Position numbers and translations under genes: made by a program
From: JAXMDS01 sp043777815
Lineage (GTDB): Bacteria; Pseudomonadota; Alphaproteobacteria; Rickettsiales; Rickettsiaceae
NCBI GenBank assembly: GCA_043777815.1
Contig: JAYWHH010000001.1
Location: 186,001 to 250,000 of the forward strand
Direction of reading: 5' to 3'
Length of the DNA: 64,000 nt
Shown here: piece after piece, positions 63,897-64,000 of the stretch
Layout: every line of letters starts with the position of its first letter
How positions within the stretch are numbered: position 1 is the first letter of the stretch
Notes under the pieces: model-generated
Told to the model about the DNA's origin: nothing
What the model saw: only the letters and a program-made list of their open reading frames with translations
Databases searched by the model: none

Positions 63897-64000
63897 TTGA
63901 AAAAAGTTTCATAGTGCATAAATGAAATAAAAGCATGATGCTTATAAATTACATTCATCAAAACATTATGCATTATTGATTTAAAAATTGTCTAATTTTA

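Overview
The window looks like part of the chromosome of a very AT-rich obligate intracellular alphaproteobacterium of the order Rickettsiales. The evidence is an archaeal-genre ValRS, a VirB6-like type IV secretion channel with a long tail, Mrp-type antiporter subunits, Coq9, CcmE, an alphaproteobacterial AddB and an NtrY-type kinase, together with many lineage-specific proteins and decayed genes. I cannot place it to family from sequence alone.

Layout. 0-1.3 kb: a T4-type lysozyme gene and a small unknown gene. 1.3-9.5 kb: leuS (with the CP1 editing domain missing), clpX, a GNAT acetyltransferase, holA, a LytM-fold lipoprotein, then tatC-serS. 9.7-14.3 kb: a large coiled-coil protein convergent with rpoD. 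14.5-23.3 kb: DMT transporter, TfoX-C-like protein, tRNA-Met, rpsU, coq9-ccmE, rpoH, rbfA, uvrB, ubiB. 23.5-27.5 kb: infB with a huge repetitive N-terminus. 27.6-32.5 kb: unknown proteins, a class D beta-lactamase with one in-frame amber codon, a solitary rplN, and a gene broken by an amber codon and two poly-A frameshifts. 32.7-39.4 kb: bamB, comF, a cluster of four paralogous acidic proteins and a decayed second copy of comF. 39.5-48.6 kb: solitary rplD, Mrp antiporter pieces, ftsZ with a repeat-bearing N-terminal extension, grpE-mrpC-mrpD-virB6. 48.7-57.6 kb: a short outer-membrane-like protein, addB, tRNA-Ser, decayed repeats, two unknown genes, ntrY, a TRAP large permease. 57.9-64 kb: a repeat-bearing cysteine-containing protein, valS, a pentapeptide-repeat lipoprotein and a possible clamp-loader-like gene.

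Functionally the conserved genes cover translation, replication and repair, division, sigma factors, protein export, the envelope and cation homeostasis. Between them sit unrecognised proteins that may act at the host interface. Two themes stand out. First, LeuRS seems to have lost its whole proofreading domain while ValRS keeps its own. Second, short two-copy tandem duplications, often catching the 3' end of a gene, recur across the window and appear to feed in-frame repeats (IF2, FtsZ, the Mrp subunit, VirB6) and gene decay (comF copy).
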